The notes under the pieces are model-generated. The model did not search any database. It was not told where the DNA came from and saw only the letters and a list, made by a program, of their open reading frames with translations. Position numbers and translations under genes: made by a program. From a virus, in the IMG/VR virus record IMGVR_UViG_3300017783_000133, positions 1 to 29,520 of that record: a stretch of 29,520 nt of DNA, one strand, 5' to 3'. Below are positions 20,546 through 29,520 of the stretch, piece after piece; the stretch's first letter is position 1, and every line of letters starts with the position of its first letter.

Positions 20546-21205
20546 ATGACATCTTCCTGGAGAAATCCGCCAGCAACCGCTACGGTTGAACAATTGGCGG
20601 CTGTTAATGAGCTGCTTCAGTCAATCGGGCAGGCTCCTGTTACCACATTAGATACATCCAACCCGGACGTTGCGATGGCCTGGAACACGCTGGTGTCCAC
20701 CTCCCGGAATGTTCAAGCTGAAGGATGGACTTTCAATAGAGAGTTTCATTATCAAATGACACGATCATCATCTGCAGCATATACAAATTGGATTCTTATT
20801 CCAAATACAATGTTGCAGTGTGATCTTTCTGACGAGCGTATTAATAAAGGACATGACTCTGTTATGCGTTCTACATCAACTGATGTAATGTTCCTGTATG
20901 ACCGTGAGAAGCACAGTAATACTTGGGACTTTGATCCACACTGTGATGTGTTATGGATGTTTAATTGGGAAACACTTCCTGTACCCATTCAAAACTTTAT
21001 TATTGCAAGAGCTAGTGCCACGATGGCATTACGTGCTGTAGGAGATAGTGGACAATATTCTATGTTAAAAGAGATAGAAACATATACACGTACACAAGCC
21101 CTTGAGTATGACAACAATCAGGGTGATTTCAGTATGCTTACTGGCAATCCACAAGACTTCCATTACACACCATACGAAGTCGCTCGTTCACTGCAGAGGT
21201 TCTAA
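20546..21205 (+). CDS. Tail tubular protein A (T7 gp11-like)
   Basis: 219 aa (T7 gp11 196 aa). The N-terminal block EQLAAVNELLQSIGQAPVTTL followed by NPDVAMAWNTL and EGWTFNRE is the signature of the tail tubular protein A family; a dodecameric ring (gatekeeper) under the portal. The C-terminal part lists the usual YALRAVGDSGQ-like and PYEVARSLQR segments. Stop TAA overlaps the gp12-like ATG by 1 nt. Transcription likely passes the terminator at 20495 partially. Confidence 0.95.
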   Translation: MTSSWRNPPATATVEQLAAVNELLQSIGQAPVTTLDTSNPDVAMAWNTLVSTSRNVQAEGWTFNREFHYQMTRSSSAAYTNWILIPNTMLQCDLSDERINKGHDSVMRSTSTDVMFLYDREKHSNTWDFDPHCDVLWMFNWETLPVPIQNFIIARASATMALRAVGDSGQYSMLKEIETYTRTQALEYDNNQGDFSMLTGNPQDFHYTPYEVARSLQRF

Positions 21206-23373
21206 TGGCTGCAGTAACACAACAGATATCTTCTTACCTTGCAGGCGTAAGTAAAGAGCCTGACATTGAAATGAAACCCGGTTATGTGGATGATGCTATC
21301 AATGTCTTCCCTGATTTTCAGTTTGGTTTGATGAAACGGCCTGGTACTGCTCAGCTCGTAGAGATTGGCAATGAAGCTGACTATACTAATAGTTTTATTT
21401 TTCTTATTCGTATTGTAAATGCCGGTGATTATGTAGGTATTATTAGAAATGCTTCTCAAACATTAGAGGTTTACAATCTTTCAACTGGTGCTCAGAGTAG
21501 TGTTGTTGATTCTGGGGGCTCTGCCATTGGAACAATCGCCTATTTAAATGGTTCGAGGAGCAACTTTGAAACAACTTCTAGACAAAAAACTGTTCTTATT
21601 TTAAACAAGACGGTTACTGTTGCAGCTAATACTGCTGTTACTCCAGGTACTCACCTTCCTGCTAATACAGTTAACAGCGCAGGGTCCTTACCATATCCCC
21701 AATACGATACGAGCGGTAATTTAGTTCCTGGTACAATGCCAGCTACTGGTGTTATTTTTAAAGTATTAAATATTAGTGGTGCTGAGGATGATTATTTTGT
21801 TAAGTGGTCTGGGGTTGCGTGGGAAGAAACTGTAAAGCCTGGTATTTCTACAGGCCTTGATCCCTCAACGCTTCCGTATCTTTTGGAATATGTTAATGCT
21901 ACAACGTTTAGGTTAACTGTTACTCCTTGGAATGAAAGAATTACTGGTGACAATACTACTAATCCCTTCCCATCATTTACTACAAAAAAAATAAACAACA
22001 TTTTTAGATATAAGGAAAGACTTGTATTCCTATCTGAAGATGAAATTATCATGTCCCGTCCACTTGATAACTATAACTTCTTCCGTGCTTCTGCACTGAC
22101 TGCTACAGATGGCGATCCTATTGATCTCCAAGCTGCTTCTAACTCAACAGTAGACCTGTTCGATTCCATACCCACAACACAGGGTTTAATCGTCTTCAGC
22201 TCTAATGAACAGTTTATTATGACCGCTGGTACCAATGGGATACTTACGCCTTCCACAGCGGCTCTCAGGAGTGTCTCAAAGTACTCTGTATCAAACATAA
22301 ATATTGTTGAAATGAATGGCTCGGTTATGTTCTGCAACTCTGTTCCAGGATATACACGAGTGTTTAGTATGTACCCACAAGGAGAAAATAACTCTCCTAT
22401 TTTAACTGACATAAGTAAGATTGTTACTACTTGGATACCTTCTGGTATTGATAGAATGACAGTTGATAATAATAATTCTTTTATAGCTTTATTTGGTCCA
22501 GCTTCTCCCTACGTCTACTACTTCCGTACGTACTCTGAAGGACAAGATCTCAAGATCAAGTCTTGGTTCCGCTGGGAGTTTCCCGGCAATGTGCAATCCT
22601 TTGACATTATTAATGATGTTATTTTTGTTTCGTTTATGCACGCTGGTAAACTAAAGATGGCATCTGCATCAATTAATCCTACTGATAATAGCTTTACTGT
22701 TAAGGCTCCTACTGGTGACATTATTATAAACCCATGTTTGGATTTAATGTTTAATCCTACCAGCCTTACTTATAACGATGCTACAGATAGGACTTATCTA
22801 GCATTCACAAACTACACAGTACCTACCACAGCAGATCCTGATTTTGAATTTACTGCTCTCACCACAAGTGTCACATCTAGTCCTGGTTTGTTCTGGAGGC
22901 TTTTAAAAGATCCTATTGGTTGGTACATAACTGGCGACATTACCTCCACATATACGGCTAGTCAAATCGTTGTAGGGTTTACTTATAAGTATATAGTAAA
23001 TCTTCCTACAACATTTATGATGGCTCAGGCTGGACCTGATTATACAGCTTCATTAACTATCAGTCGTTATAAAGTTGCTATGGGATTGACTGGTAATCTT
23101 ACTTTTATGGTAGCACCACGTAATACTATTATTTCAGGCGAAGCAGTACCCCTTAATAACATACTTTATTCTGCTGTAGGGGAAGTTCCTCAGGCTAATT
23201 TCTACCAGTCTGATTCTGTTCCTATCGAAAAACATAATATCTTTAGTATACCTATACATAAAAAAAATAACGATTTTGATTTTCAAATTACATCTGACTC
23301 TCCTTTTCCTTCTTCTTTACTTTCATTGAAGTGGGAAGGAGTCTATTCACCTAGATTCTATAACCGATCATGA
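21205..23373 (+). CDS. Tail tubular protein B (T7 gp12-like)
   Basis: 722 aa (T7 gp12 794 aa). It forms the nozzle of the short tail. The N-terminus QQISSYLAGVSKEPDIEMKPGYVDDAINVFPDFQFGLMKRPGT is diagnostic, and FRYKERLVFLSEDEIIMSRPLDNYNFF and GLIVFSSNEQFIM are common family segments. The middle is beta-rich with many aromatic residues, as expected for a beta-propeller-type nozzle. ATG overlaps the previous stop by 1 nt; its own TGA overlaps the next ATG by 4 nt. Confidence 0.96.
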   Translation: MAAVTQQISSYLAGVSKEPDIEMKPGYVDDAINVFPDFQFGLMKRPGTAQLVEIGNEADYTNSFIFLIRIVNAGDYVGIIRNASQTLEVYNLSTGAQSSVVDSGGSAIGTIAYLNGSRSNFETTSRQKTVLILNKTVTVAANTAVTPGTHLPANTVNSAGSLPYPQYDTSGNLVPGTMPATGVIFKVLNISGAEDDYFVKWSGVAWEETVKPGISTGLDPSTLPYLLEYVNATTFRLTVTPWNERITGDNTTNPFPSFTTKKINNIFRYKERLVFLSEDEIIMSRPLDNYNFFRASALTATDGDPIDLQAASNSTVDLFDSIPTTQGLIVFSSNEQFIMTAGTNGILTPSTAALRSVSKYSVSNINIVEMNGSVMFCNSVPGYTRVFSMYPQGENNSPILTDISKIVTTWIPSGIDRMTVDNNNSFIALFGPASPYVYYFRTYSEGQDLKIKSWFRWEFPGNVQSFDIINDVIFVSFMHAGKLKMASASINPTDNSFTVKAPTGDIIINPCLDLMFNPTSLTYNDATDRTYLAFTNYTVPTTADPDFEFTALTTSVTSSPGLFWRLLKDPIGWYITGDITSTYTASQIVVGFTYKYIVNLPTTFMMAQAGPDYTASLTISRYKVAMGLTGNLTFMVAPRNTIISGEAVPLNNILYSAVGEVPQANFYQSDSVPIEKHNIFSIPIHKKNNDFDFQITSDSPFPSSLLSLKWEGVYSPRFYNRS

Positions 23374-23840
23374 CGACTGAATTACAACGAGAAGTTATAC
23401 AAGATAAATCTGCCTTCCTTATCAAAGAGTGTACCGCTGGTGATAAGGATGCCACAGAGTATCTTTGGGCAATAGCTCATGCTTCTCGTATTCTTGACGA
23501 TATTGTTGATCAAGACAAACCTATAAAACCTGAAGACTTTTTAAATCTAGCTGAGTATCTCTTTGTCAAGATTCATTCTAATAAGTTCTTTAGGGATAAC
23601 TACGATACTCTTGTATCACAGCACATAACTATCTGGAATACTTGGATGGCTGCAAATCATGCTGAAAAGTATGGCGACAATATCGACAAGCAACATGCCA
23701 GGACTTGGCGTAATTATCTTAATGAGTTATTACCTTTAGTCGCACTTCTTACACAAGGATGGAATCAAATGAAAAAAGTATCTGCACACATTCGTATCTA
23801 CCATAGTTGGTACGATCGAATGAAGGAGGAATTACGATGA
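23370..23840 (+). CDS. Protein at the gp13 position, possible internal virion protein A
   Basis: 156 aa, mainly helical and acidic in its first half (YLWAIAHASRILDDIVDQDKP), ending in KEELR. Its place between tail tubular protein B and the internal core protein equals T7 gp13, and its size (T7 gp13 138 aa) agrees, but I see no sequence feature that proves homology. The run LWxxxHASRxLDDIVD recurs in equivalents from related phages as far as I recall. It starts within ATGA of gp12 and ends in ATGA with the next gene. Confidence 0.65.
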   Translation: MTTELQREVIQDKSAFLIKECTAGDKDATEYLWAIAHASRILDDIVDQDKPIKPEDFLNLAEYLFVKIHSNKFFRDNYDTLVSQHITIWNTWMAANHAEKYGDNIDKQHARTWRNYLNELLPLVALLTQGWNQMKKVSAHIRIYHSWYDRMKEELR

Positions 23841-26485
23841 GTATTGGGGGAACTAATGAAAAGGTTGAGGCCAACAATAAGTTTGTTAAGAAGCAATATC
23901 AATATGACAAGGAGATGCGTGATTATAATTGGACTATTAGTCAAGACAATTATGAACAAGCAAAACAACTTCGCGATATTAAGGTCGCAAATGATAAGCA
24001 AAATGTTGATTATCAAAACGAGTCTGCAATCAATAGATATAATTACCAAACTCAACTTCAAGAGGATCAGTATTCCGATCAAGTAGCTGCTTATAACCGT
24101 AGCGCTGAAGATTATGATACTCAAAAAGAATTTAATCAATCAGCATTTGACCTTGCTAAGACTGCAGAAAAGACTAAACGGGATGAAGCACTAATTGGGA
24201 ATCTTTTTGATAAGAAAACAGATAAGCTCAACTATTTACAGAAGGACACTGCTCTTCAGTACGAGAAGGCAGGACAAGATCTTATAAAAGAAACTGCTAT
24301 AGCTACAAAAAAAAATGATACAGCAGCCATTAATATTCAGGATGAAGCTCGAAAAGAAATATTTAAACAAACAGATAAGATTTCCGATAAACAAAATAAT
24401 CTACTTCTTAATCAAAAGGATCAGCTAGCTAAGACTAAAGAGAATGAGGCGACTAAATTTGATAGTCAGCTTACTATTTCTAATGAGAATACAGCACAAT
24501 TACAGAATCAGAGTGCTCTTTTGACGGGGCTTAATTTAAATAATCAAGCAATTACTACTGAAAAAAACTCTCAGTTAAACACTGATATAGCTAGTATTGG
24601 ACTTCAGAAAGGTAATGTCGATGCCGATATATCTAGTATTGGACTTCAGAAAGATAGTGCCGATGCTGATATTACTCTTTCACAAGATAAAGCAGCATTG
24701 ATTGAAAGTAGCCAGTTGAAACGTGGTGAAATTACTGACAAGCGTGTTGACTCGGTCAATCAAGCTATTGCTAAACTCTCTTCAAAATCCACTGCAATAT
24801 CTAGTTCAGATCTTCAAGATGCGTCTATTACTCAGGCTAGGAAAGATATTCTTAACTCTGAAGCTAATAAGATTCGAGCTAAAAAGTCAATGCTTAATGA
24901 GCAAGATGCTGCTGATCTTACTATCTATGAGGCACAGCAGGGCATTAACCAAGCAGAAATTGATAAGAACACTGCTTCCTCTGATGCTGCTGATGCTCAA
25001 GATATAGAAGATGCAGGTCTCTCAGCATTACAAGACCAAGCACTGGGTGAGCAAAGCGAGCAAGCTTTAGAACAAGCTGGTTTTCTTGGTGGGGATGCTA
25101 GTCGTAAATATGCACAACAAGCTAATGAGAATATTGCAAAGCGTATGGAAAATTACGCTTCACAGATTCGTGCTAAAGGTGCTGTTGCTGCACAAGGTCG
25201 TCGTGGACAATCCGTTGACTCACAAGCACAATCGGCTCTAGCTACATACGGTCGTCAGCAAGCGCAGCTTGTTAACAGTCTTGTATTTGCTTCACAAGAT
25301 AAGTCATCTTCTGAACAGCAGCTCTCTAGTAAATCTACTTACGACCAAAAGCAATTCCTAAATGAGCGTAGCAAATTAACTAAGCAACGTTCTAAACAAG
25401 TCACTGATAAAAATCTAAAGAAAGATTTGCTATCATACGATACTAAAATTAAAGAACAGCAGTCAACTATTAAAGCTGCTGAACGTCAAAAGGCTGTACT
25501 CGCCAAACAGTTTGAAGTATCATTAGCTGATGAAAATTTAACTGGAACTGAAAAGCAAAAGCTTATTGCTGATTACGAGCGTAATAAACAGCTAATTGAC
25601 AAGAAGCTAAGTTCTGAAACAATTAGCTTTGAAAAAGATCAACGTGAAAATGATAAGAGTATTCTCAAGCAAGAGAATAGTATTTCCAATAATGAGGCTA
25701 AAGCTCGTAAAGCCGAACTTGAGGCTCAGCAAACTAAGCTAGGAATTAAAAAAGGTATCCTTGATAATGATTCTTCTAAGCTTACAAATCAAAAAAGTAT
25801 ACTCGGCAATAATGCGTCGAAGATTGAATCTGAGAAACGTATTAACACTCTTAATCAACAGAAGGATGATCTTTCTACTACAGCTAAAACCAATGAGCTA
25901 GGTTCTAAGGTTATTCAAGAAGAACAGAAAAGAAATATTATCAACGCTGATCGTAAAGAATTTAATCAGCAGAATGCACTTCAAAAAAAAGAATTAGAAA
26001 CTGCGTCTGATATTAATAGGCTAAATAAAAATATTAGTAGTTTTGAAAATCAGCAACAGAAGCAATTAAATCAAAATAAAAAGGATGGCTTATATAATGC
26101 TTTGCAGGCTACTAAAGAAGAAGTCAGGCTTGCTAAGGAGAACATCACTAATAGAGCAGGCTTCAATGATCAAGAGTGGCAAAATAATCAAGATGTATTC
26201 GAGGCTAATAACGCCAGTGCTGAGACTGCTTTCACTCAAGCTAAGAATAATCTTAAACTTGATAAGTACGCAGCCAATCTACAGGCCTTAGGTAATGTGA
26301 TGCAACCACCTTCAATGCCAGCACCTCTACCAATTCCACAAGAAATACCTTATACCAATATTATTCATCCATCTGAACCCCTTAAGCCACCTAAGCCTAT
26401 TAAAGGTGCTTTAGGTAAGACTTCAGTTTGGAATAATATTTCTGACGGTATAAATACTGCAGCATCAATTGTTCCATTTTTCTAA
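23837..26485 (+). CDS. Large internal virion (core) protein, gp14-like, coiled-coil
   Basis: 882 aa from ATG 23837, with AGGAGG (23824-23829) upstream and ATGA overlap; the frame extends upstream but without need. T7 gp14 is only 196 aa. The N-terminus (EKVEANNKFVKKQYQYDKEM) and a central block (LGGDASRKYAQQANENI..., KGAVAAQGRRGQSVDSQAQSALATYGRQQAQLVNSL) resemble gp14-type internal core proteins, which leave the virion to form the channel through the host envelope. Between and after these lie hundreds of residues of Lys/Gln/Asn/Ser/Ile-rich coiled coil, including a 14-residue repeat (24584-24667). Codons are noticeably A-rich compared with gp12. It looks like a gp14 core expanded by coiled coil. 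Confidence 0.82.
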   Translation: MSIGGTNEKVEANNKFVKKQYQYDKEMRDYNWTISQDNYEQAKQLRDIKVANDKQNVDYQNESAINRYNYQTQLQEDQYSDQVAAYNRSAEDYDTQKEFNQSAFDLAKTAEKTKRDEALIGNLFDKKTDKLNYLQKDTALQYEKAGQDLIKETAIATKKNDTAAINIQDEARKEIFKQTDKISDKQNNLLLNQKDQLAKTKENEATKFDSQLTISNENTAQLQNQSALLTGLNLNNQAITTEKNSQLNTDIASIGLQKGNVDADISSIGLQKDSADADITLSQDKAALIESSQLKRGEITDKRVDSVNQAIAKLSSKSTAISSSDLQDASITQARKDILNSEANKIRAKKSMLNEQDAADLTIYEAQQGINQAEIDKNTASSDAADAQDIEDAGLSALQDQALGEQSEQALEQAGFLGGDASRKYAQQANENIAKRMENYASQIRAKGAVAAQGRRGQSVDSQAQSALATYGRQQAQLVNSLVFASQDKSSSEQQLSSKSTYDQKQFLNERSKLTKQRSKQVTDKNLKKDLLSYDTKIKEQQSTIKAAERQKAVLAKQFEVSLADENLTGTEKQKLIADYERNKQLIDKKLSSETISFEKDQRENDKSILKQENSISNNEAKARKAELEAQQTKLGIKKGILDNDSSKLTNQKSILGNNASKIESEKRINTLNQQKDDLSTTAKTNELGSKVIQEEQKRNIINADRKEFNQQNALQKKELETASDINRLNKNISSFENQQQKQLNQNKKDGLYNALQATKEEVRLAKENITNRAGFNDQEWQNNQDVFEANNASAETAFTQAKNNLKLDKYAANLQALGNVMQPPSMPAPLPIPQEIPYTNIIHPSEPLKPPKPIKGALGKTSVWNNISDGINTAASIVPFF
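24584..24667 (+). repeat. Two tandem 42-bp repeats inside the gp14-like gene
   Basis: Copies at 24584-24625 and 24626-24667 differ at only a few bases and encode DIASIGLQKGNVDA and DISSIGLQKDSADA; a third start (GATATT) follows. Period 42 bases equals 14 residues, i.e. two heptads, so it lengthens the coiled coil without breaking phase. Confidence 0.9.
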
Positions 26486-26491
26486 TTAAAC

Positions 26492-29242
26492 ATGGCTACT
26501 TTTAGAGGACAGGCACGAAGCCAAGGTTTTGATCCTGTCAAATTACCAGATACAGCACGCCAAATGCTCGAAGCATCCAAACGTAAGCGTTTGGCCCAAG
26601 AGCGTGCTTATGAACTTGATCTTCGTCAACGTAGTGACTATAGCGATGCTATGCGTCGTAAGAGTGCTACTGAAGAGCGAGCTTTCGAATCGAACATTAA
26701 GCAGATGGACTCGTACCAACGAGCCTATCGTGATCAACTTAAGGAAAATTATGCTCGATTAGAAGAAAAAAATAAGCAAAAGACTCAGCAAGATATTCAG
26801 AATCTCAGCAGGCTTGGACAATTTTCTACGTCTGCTTTAAAACTTGCTGGGGATTTAAAAGACAATTACAAGCAGCAACAAGAGGATTTTGGTCGATCTC
26901 TTATCGCTAAGTACCGCGTCTCTAAGGAAGAGTACAATCAGCTTCGTATGTCTGAGGCTGATCTTCAGGCTGAAGGAGCTGCTAACAATCAGATTGTTGA
27001 GATCCTTAAAAATAAAGGAGCATCACCAGATGAGATCGCATCTATTCGTAAGTTGGATGGATGGAGACTGTATGGGGCTCAGCAAGAGTGGGCTATATCT
27101 GGCGGTAAGAATTTTGCAAATTATCTTAAAAAAAATGCAGATACAAAGATTGATATTGATGGTGTACAGCTCAGTCTTAATGAAGCCAAAACATACCAAG
27201 ATGGAGACTTATATGGCATTGTTCAAGATCGACTTATTGCAAAATATGCAAAACCTTATGGAAATCTAGATCCAACATTTGCTTCTCAGTATTTCTATCC
27301 ACAAATAGATCGAGCCATTCAAACAAATAATGCTGCCTACATTTCTGAAAGGCAGAATATAGTTCGAGCCAATGAACAAAATGCGCGATTAACAGAGATT
27401 AAGATTATAGCTGCTGGTCATGGCGACATAATGACTTATACGCAAAGTCAAGGATTGGATTATGCAAGTAATACTAAGCAAATGCTTTCTGATGTACAGG
27501 TATTGGTAGATCGTAATGTTGAGGATGCTGAAAAGGTTCTTCAATTGTTTTTACAGTCTCCTTCAGGCCAGAACCCAAAGCAAACAAATCAGCAGATTTA
27601 TATTGACACTCGTACAGAAAGTGCAATAGGTACTCAAATTAAAGTTTTAATTGACAGAATTGATGCTGAAAAGAGAAGCAACTACGAAACCAAAGAGGGC
27701 AATAATGAGCTTGCCCATAAACAAAGGCTTGAAAAACTAGAGGATAATGGCTTTTATGATTTACCACCTGCTACACAACAGCAGGTACGTCTTCAATATC
27801 AGAAAACCCATGGTAGAGATTTAAACCAAAACATGGTTAGTTTTATGAATCAGTCTGACGGTTTGTCGGATGAAGTTTTAGAGGATCATTTCTACACAAC
27901 TATTCTTAATGGTGCATCAATAACTCCTGAGCAAATAAAGAGACTAGGTAAAAATGCATCTCCTAAACTTGTCGCTAGTTTAGTTGCCAAGGTCCCCGAA
28001 AATAGTGTATATCAGCAGAAGTATAAGAAAACTCATACTTCCTTTGTACACGAATTAAAGTCGTCTTTAAGCAGAGCTGGTTCTATTAATCATGGAATCG
28101 AAGTAAACAACAGGGCTGACGAGGCTATGAAGGAAGTGTATACAAGGTTTACTGAATATCGTTCTAATAATAGACCTGAAGCAGCCTACACCAAAGCACT
28201 TCAAGACGTGATGGATTTAATTAGAGCTGGGCGTGGGAAGAATCCTTCAGGTCCATTCGCAGTCAAAGTTAATAGTGACGGCATACCTTTAGTAGGTGAT
28301 GAAGGCGGTTTTCAAGCTTTTGAGTCTACTGCAAATGAACCCGATGCAATTTTGTATAATACCTTGAGTCAGGATATTAAGGACGATGCTGATATTATAA
28401 ATACCAAGTTTCTTTTTGGAAAGCTTGATGATCCAAAATCTTGGATTTCTAAATTTGACAGCGTGTTATGGCGTAATAGCAGAGCAATTCCTTGGTATAT
28501 TAAAAAAGCTGCTGAACAATTTAAAGTTACCCCCGAGAAATTGATTAACACTCAACTTCTTAAATATAATAAACAGCCTGTTGATTTTTCGTTAAATAGA
28601 TATTCTGTTCCTGAAGAAGCTATTCCTCCTAACTTGCGGCGGATTATAAATAGCCACCCTTCTACTGGAAAGAAATCTCGTGCTTTTCAGATGACTCATG
28701 CAATGAGGGATCCTGGCGATAGATATAGGCCAATGCTTAATCTAATGGCTTCACAGGAATCTAGTAATGACACTGTTCATGGTGGATATGATGCATTAAA
28801 TACTGGCGGTTATGGGCGGTATCCTGAAGGTACAAGTACGGGTGAACGTAACCTCGGTCGTCCTTTAACTTCATTCACAGTAAAAGAAATCATGAATATG
28901 CAGCAGTCTGGTAAGTTAATGGCTGCAGGTCGTTATCAATTTGTCCCTGGTACTTTAATAGAACAAGTTAGGGATCAGAATATTGATCCTAGTGCATTAT
29001 TTGATGAAGCAACTCAGGATCAGCTTGCAATTGGCTATTTGAATTCTTCTATTGGGACCTTCCGTTCAACCGGTCAGGACGTAGTTTATGGGTTAGGTCA
29101 GCGTTGGCACGGTCTTCAAAATGTTTCTCGCGCTGAAATGCAACGTAATATTGATTTTCTAGATCAAGACCCTAGAGTAAATGATAATTTTTCAGGGCTT
29201 GATTATAGAGAAAGTGTACTTAAATCCCACTACAATAAATAA
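26492..29242 (+). CDS. Internal virion protein with C-terminal lysozyme-like domain
   Basis: 916 aa. Position fits T7 gp15 (747 aa), but a muralytic domain, in T7 found at the N-terminus of gp16, is at the C-terminus here. The N-terminal ~150 residues form a charged coiled coil (EASKRKRLAQERAYELDLRQ...). From about residue 750: LMASQESSNDTVHGGYDALN with the likely catalytic Glu756, GYGRYPEG, LTSFTVKEIMNMQQSGKLMAAGRYQFVPGTL, then ATQDQLAIGYLN. This AAGRYQFVPGTL pattern is shared by phage glycosidase/transglycosylase domains. It would open the peptidoglycan during DNA entry. A separate gp16-like gene begins just downstream. Confidence 0.85.
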   Translation: MATFRGQARSQGFDPVKLPDTARQMLEASKRKRLAQERAYELDLRQRSDYSDAMRRKSATEERAFESNIKQMDSYQRAYRDQLKENYARLEEKNKQKTQQDIQNLSRLGQFSTSALKLAGDLKDNYKQQQEDFGRSLIAKYRVSKEEYNQLRMSEADLQAEGAANNQIVEILKNKGASPDEIASIRKLDGWRLYGAQQEWAISGGKNFANYLKKNADTKIDIDGVQLSLNEAKTYQDGDLYGIVQDRLIAKYAKPYGNLDPTFASQYFYPQIDRAIQTNNAAYISERQNIVRANEQNARLTEIKIIAAGHGDIMTYTQSQGLDYASNTKQMLSDVQVLVDRNVEDAEKVLQLFLQSPSGQNPKQTNQQIYIDTRTESAIGTQIKVLIDRIDAEKRSNYETKEGNNELAHKQRLEKLEDNGFYDLPPATQQQVRLQYQKTHGRDLNQNMVSFMNQSDGLSDEVLEDHFYTTILNGASITPEQIKRLGKNASPKLVASLVAKVPENSVYQQKYKKTHTSFVHELKSSLSRAGSINHGIEVNNRADEAMKEVYTRFTEYRSNNRPEAAYTKALQDVMDLIRAGRGKNPSGPFAVKVNSDGIPLVGDEGGFQAFESTANEPDAILYNTLSQDIKDDADIINTKFLFGKLDDPKSWISKFDSVLWRNSRAIPWYIKKAAEQFKVTPEKLINTQLLKYNKQPVDFSLNRYSVPEEAIPPNLRRIINSHPSTGKKSRAFQMTHAMRDPGDRYRPMLNLMASQESSNDTVHGGYDALNTGGYGRYPEGTSTGERNLGRPLTSFTVKEIMNMQQSGKLMAAGRYQFVPGTLIEQVRDQNIDPSALFDEATQDQLAIGYLNSSIGTFRSTGQDVVYGLGQRWHGLQNVSRAEMQRNIDFLDQDPRVNDNFSGLDYRESVLKSHYNK

Positions 29243-29244
29243 CT

Positions 29245-29520
29245 ATGTATGATGATCAACAATCTGCTGAGTACCTTGAAGCGGTAAAGCAGCAAAACAT
29301 GAAGTTGGAGGATGCTTCTAATCAATCCCAACAGCAGCGAGAACAATTCCAAGATGAAAAACAACAACAGCTAGATGCTGACCAGCAGCGGTATAAAGAA
29401 ACTACCAATGAAGATGGTAGTATGAAGCCACAGCACGAAATCAAAGATACTAAAGATTTTGGTGTTACTGAAAATTTTCAAGACTTAGGTAATGCACTTA
29501 CTGCAGGTGCACAGGATGCT
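29245..29520 (+). CDS. Start of a further internal virion protein, cut by the window end
   Basis: ATG 29245, 2 bases after the previous stop; the frame is open through base 29520 (92 codons seen). The visible part is hydrophilic and extremely Gln-rich (KQQNMKLEDASNQSQQQREQ, then EKQQQLDADQQRY), probably helical or disordered. Position after the gp15-like gene suggests the gp16-like internal virion protein, the largest T7 core protein. Product name is inference from gene order. Confidence 0.75.
   Translation, partial: MYDDQQSAEYLEAVKQQNMKLEDASNQSQQQREQFQDEKQQQLDADQQRYKETTNEDGSMKPQHEIKDTKDFGVTENFQDLGNALTAGAQDA

Noticed and set aside
23798-24139. 113-aa hydrophobic ORF on the - strand
   Set aside because: Leu/Ile-rich antisense reading of an Asn/Lys/Asp-rich coiled-coil gene, a frequent artefact; all other genes are on the + strand.
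1-29520. CRISPR arrays, insertion sequences, transposons, riboswitches of known class
   Set aside because: No regularly spaced repeats, transposase motifs or terminal inverted repeats seen; the only tandem repeat is the 42-bp coding one.

Overview
The window is a contiguous piece, about 29.5 kb, of a T7-like marine cyanophage (short-tailed, autographivirus-type cyanopodovirus related to the Prochlorococcus phage P-SSP7 lineage). The evidence is a single-subunit T7-type RNA polymerase, T7-order replication and virion genes all on the + strand, and cyanobacterial host-derived genes (psbA for photosystem II D1, a high-light-inducible protein hli, and a probable nblA). The nblA-like gene targets phycobilisomes, so a phycobilisome-bearing host such as marine Synechococcus is more likely than high-light Prochlorococcus; this is inference. 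Both ends are cut: the left end lies inside the integrase, the right end inside an internal virion protein. Terminase and the tail fibre lie outside.

Layout. (1) 1-1016: tyrosine integrase, then a 41-bp copy of the 5' half of a tRNA-Leu gene (probable attP), a 14-bp bulged hairpin and a host-type sigma-70 promoter. (2) 1017-8436: RNA polymerase, gp2.5-like ssDNA-binding protein, hli, a small conserved basic protein, endonuclease I, primase-helicase, and a family A DNA polymerase split into exonuclease and polymerase reading frames. (3) 8433-12524: gp6-like 5'-3' exonuclease, overlapping nblA-like gene, DUF3310/gp1.7-like protein, MazG-like pyrophosphohydrolase, both subunits of a class I ribonucleotide reductase, and small unknowns. 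(4) 12529-15786: portal, scaffold and a run of tiny basic proteins. (5) 15787-18590: RlpA-like protein, psbA, a membrane/coiled-coil (holin-like) protein and a C39-type peptidase, flanked by structured RNA elements. (6) 18749-29520: major capsid protein, two small structural candidates, a strong terminator, tail tubular proteins A and B and internal virion proteins, one with a muralytic domain.

Working together, the phage polymerase transcribes the later genes. Host DNA is broken down by endonuclease I and exonuclease, and recycled through ribonucleotide reductase and MazG-like enzymes. D1 and Hli keep photosystem II running while NblA would dismantle the antenna. Genes are tightly packed, most joined by 1-8 nt stop/start overlaps.

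Points that deserve a second look: a 76-codon NblA-like gene almost wholly hidden inside the overlap of two neighbours; an in-frame stop that removes the acidic tail of the ssDNA-binding protein while the tail remains intact downstream; a DNA polymerase split at an A5 run; a ribonucleotide reductase small subunit lacking the radical tyrosine; and two intergenic elements that fold as 12-bp minihelices with a tRNA T-loop, one before psbA and one before the capsid gene.
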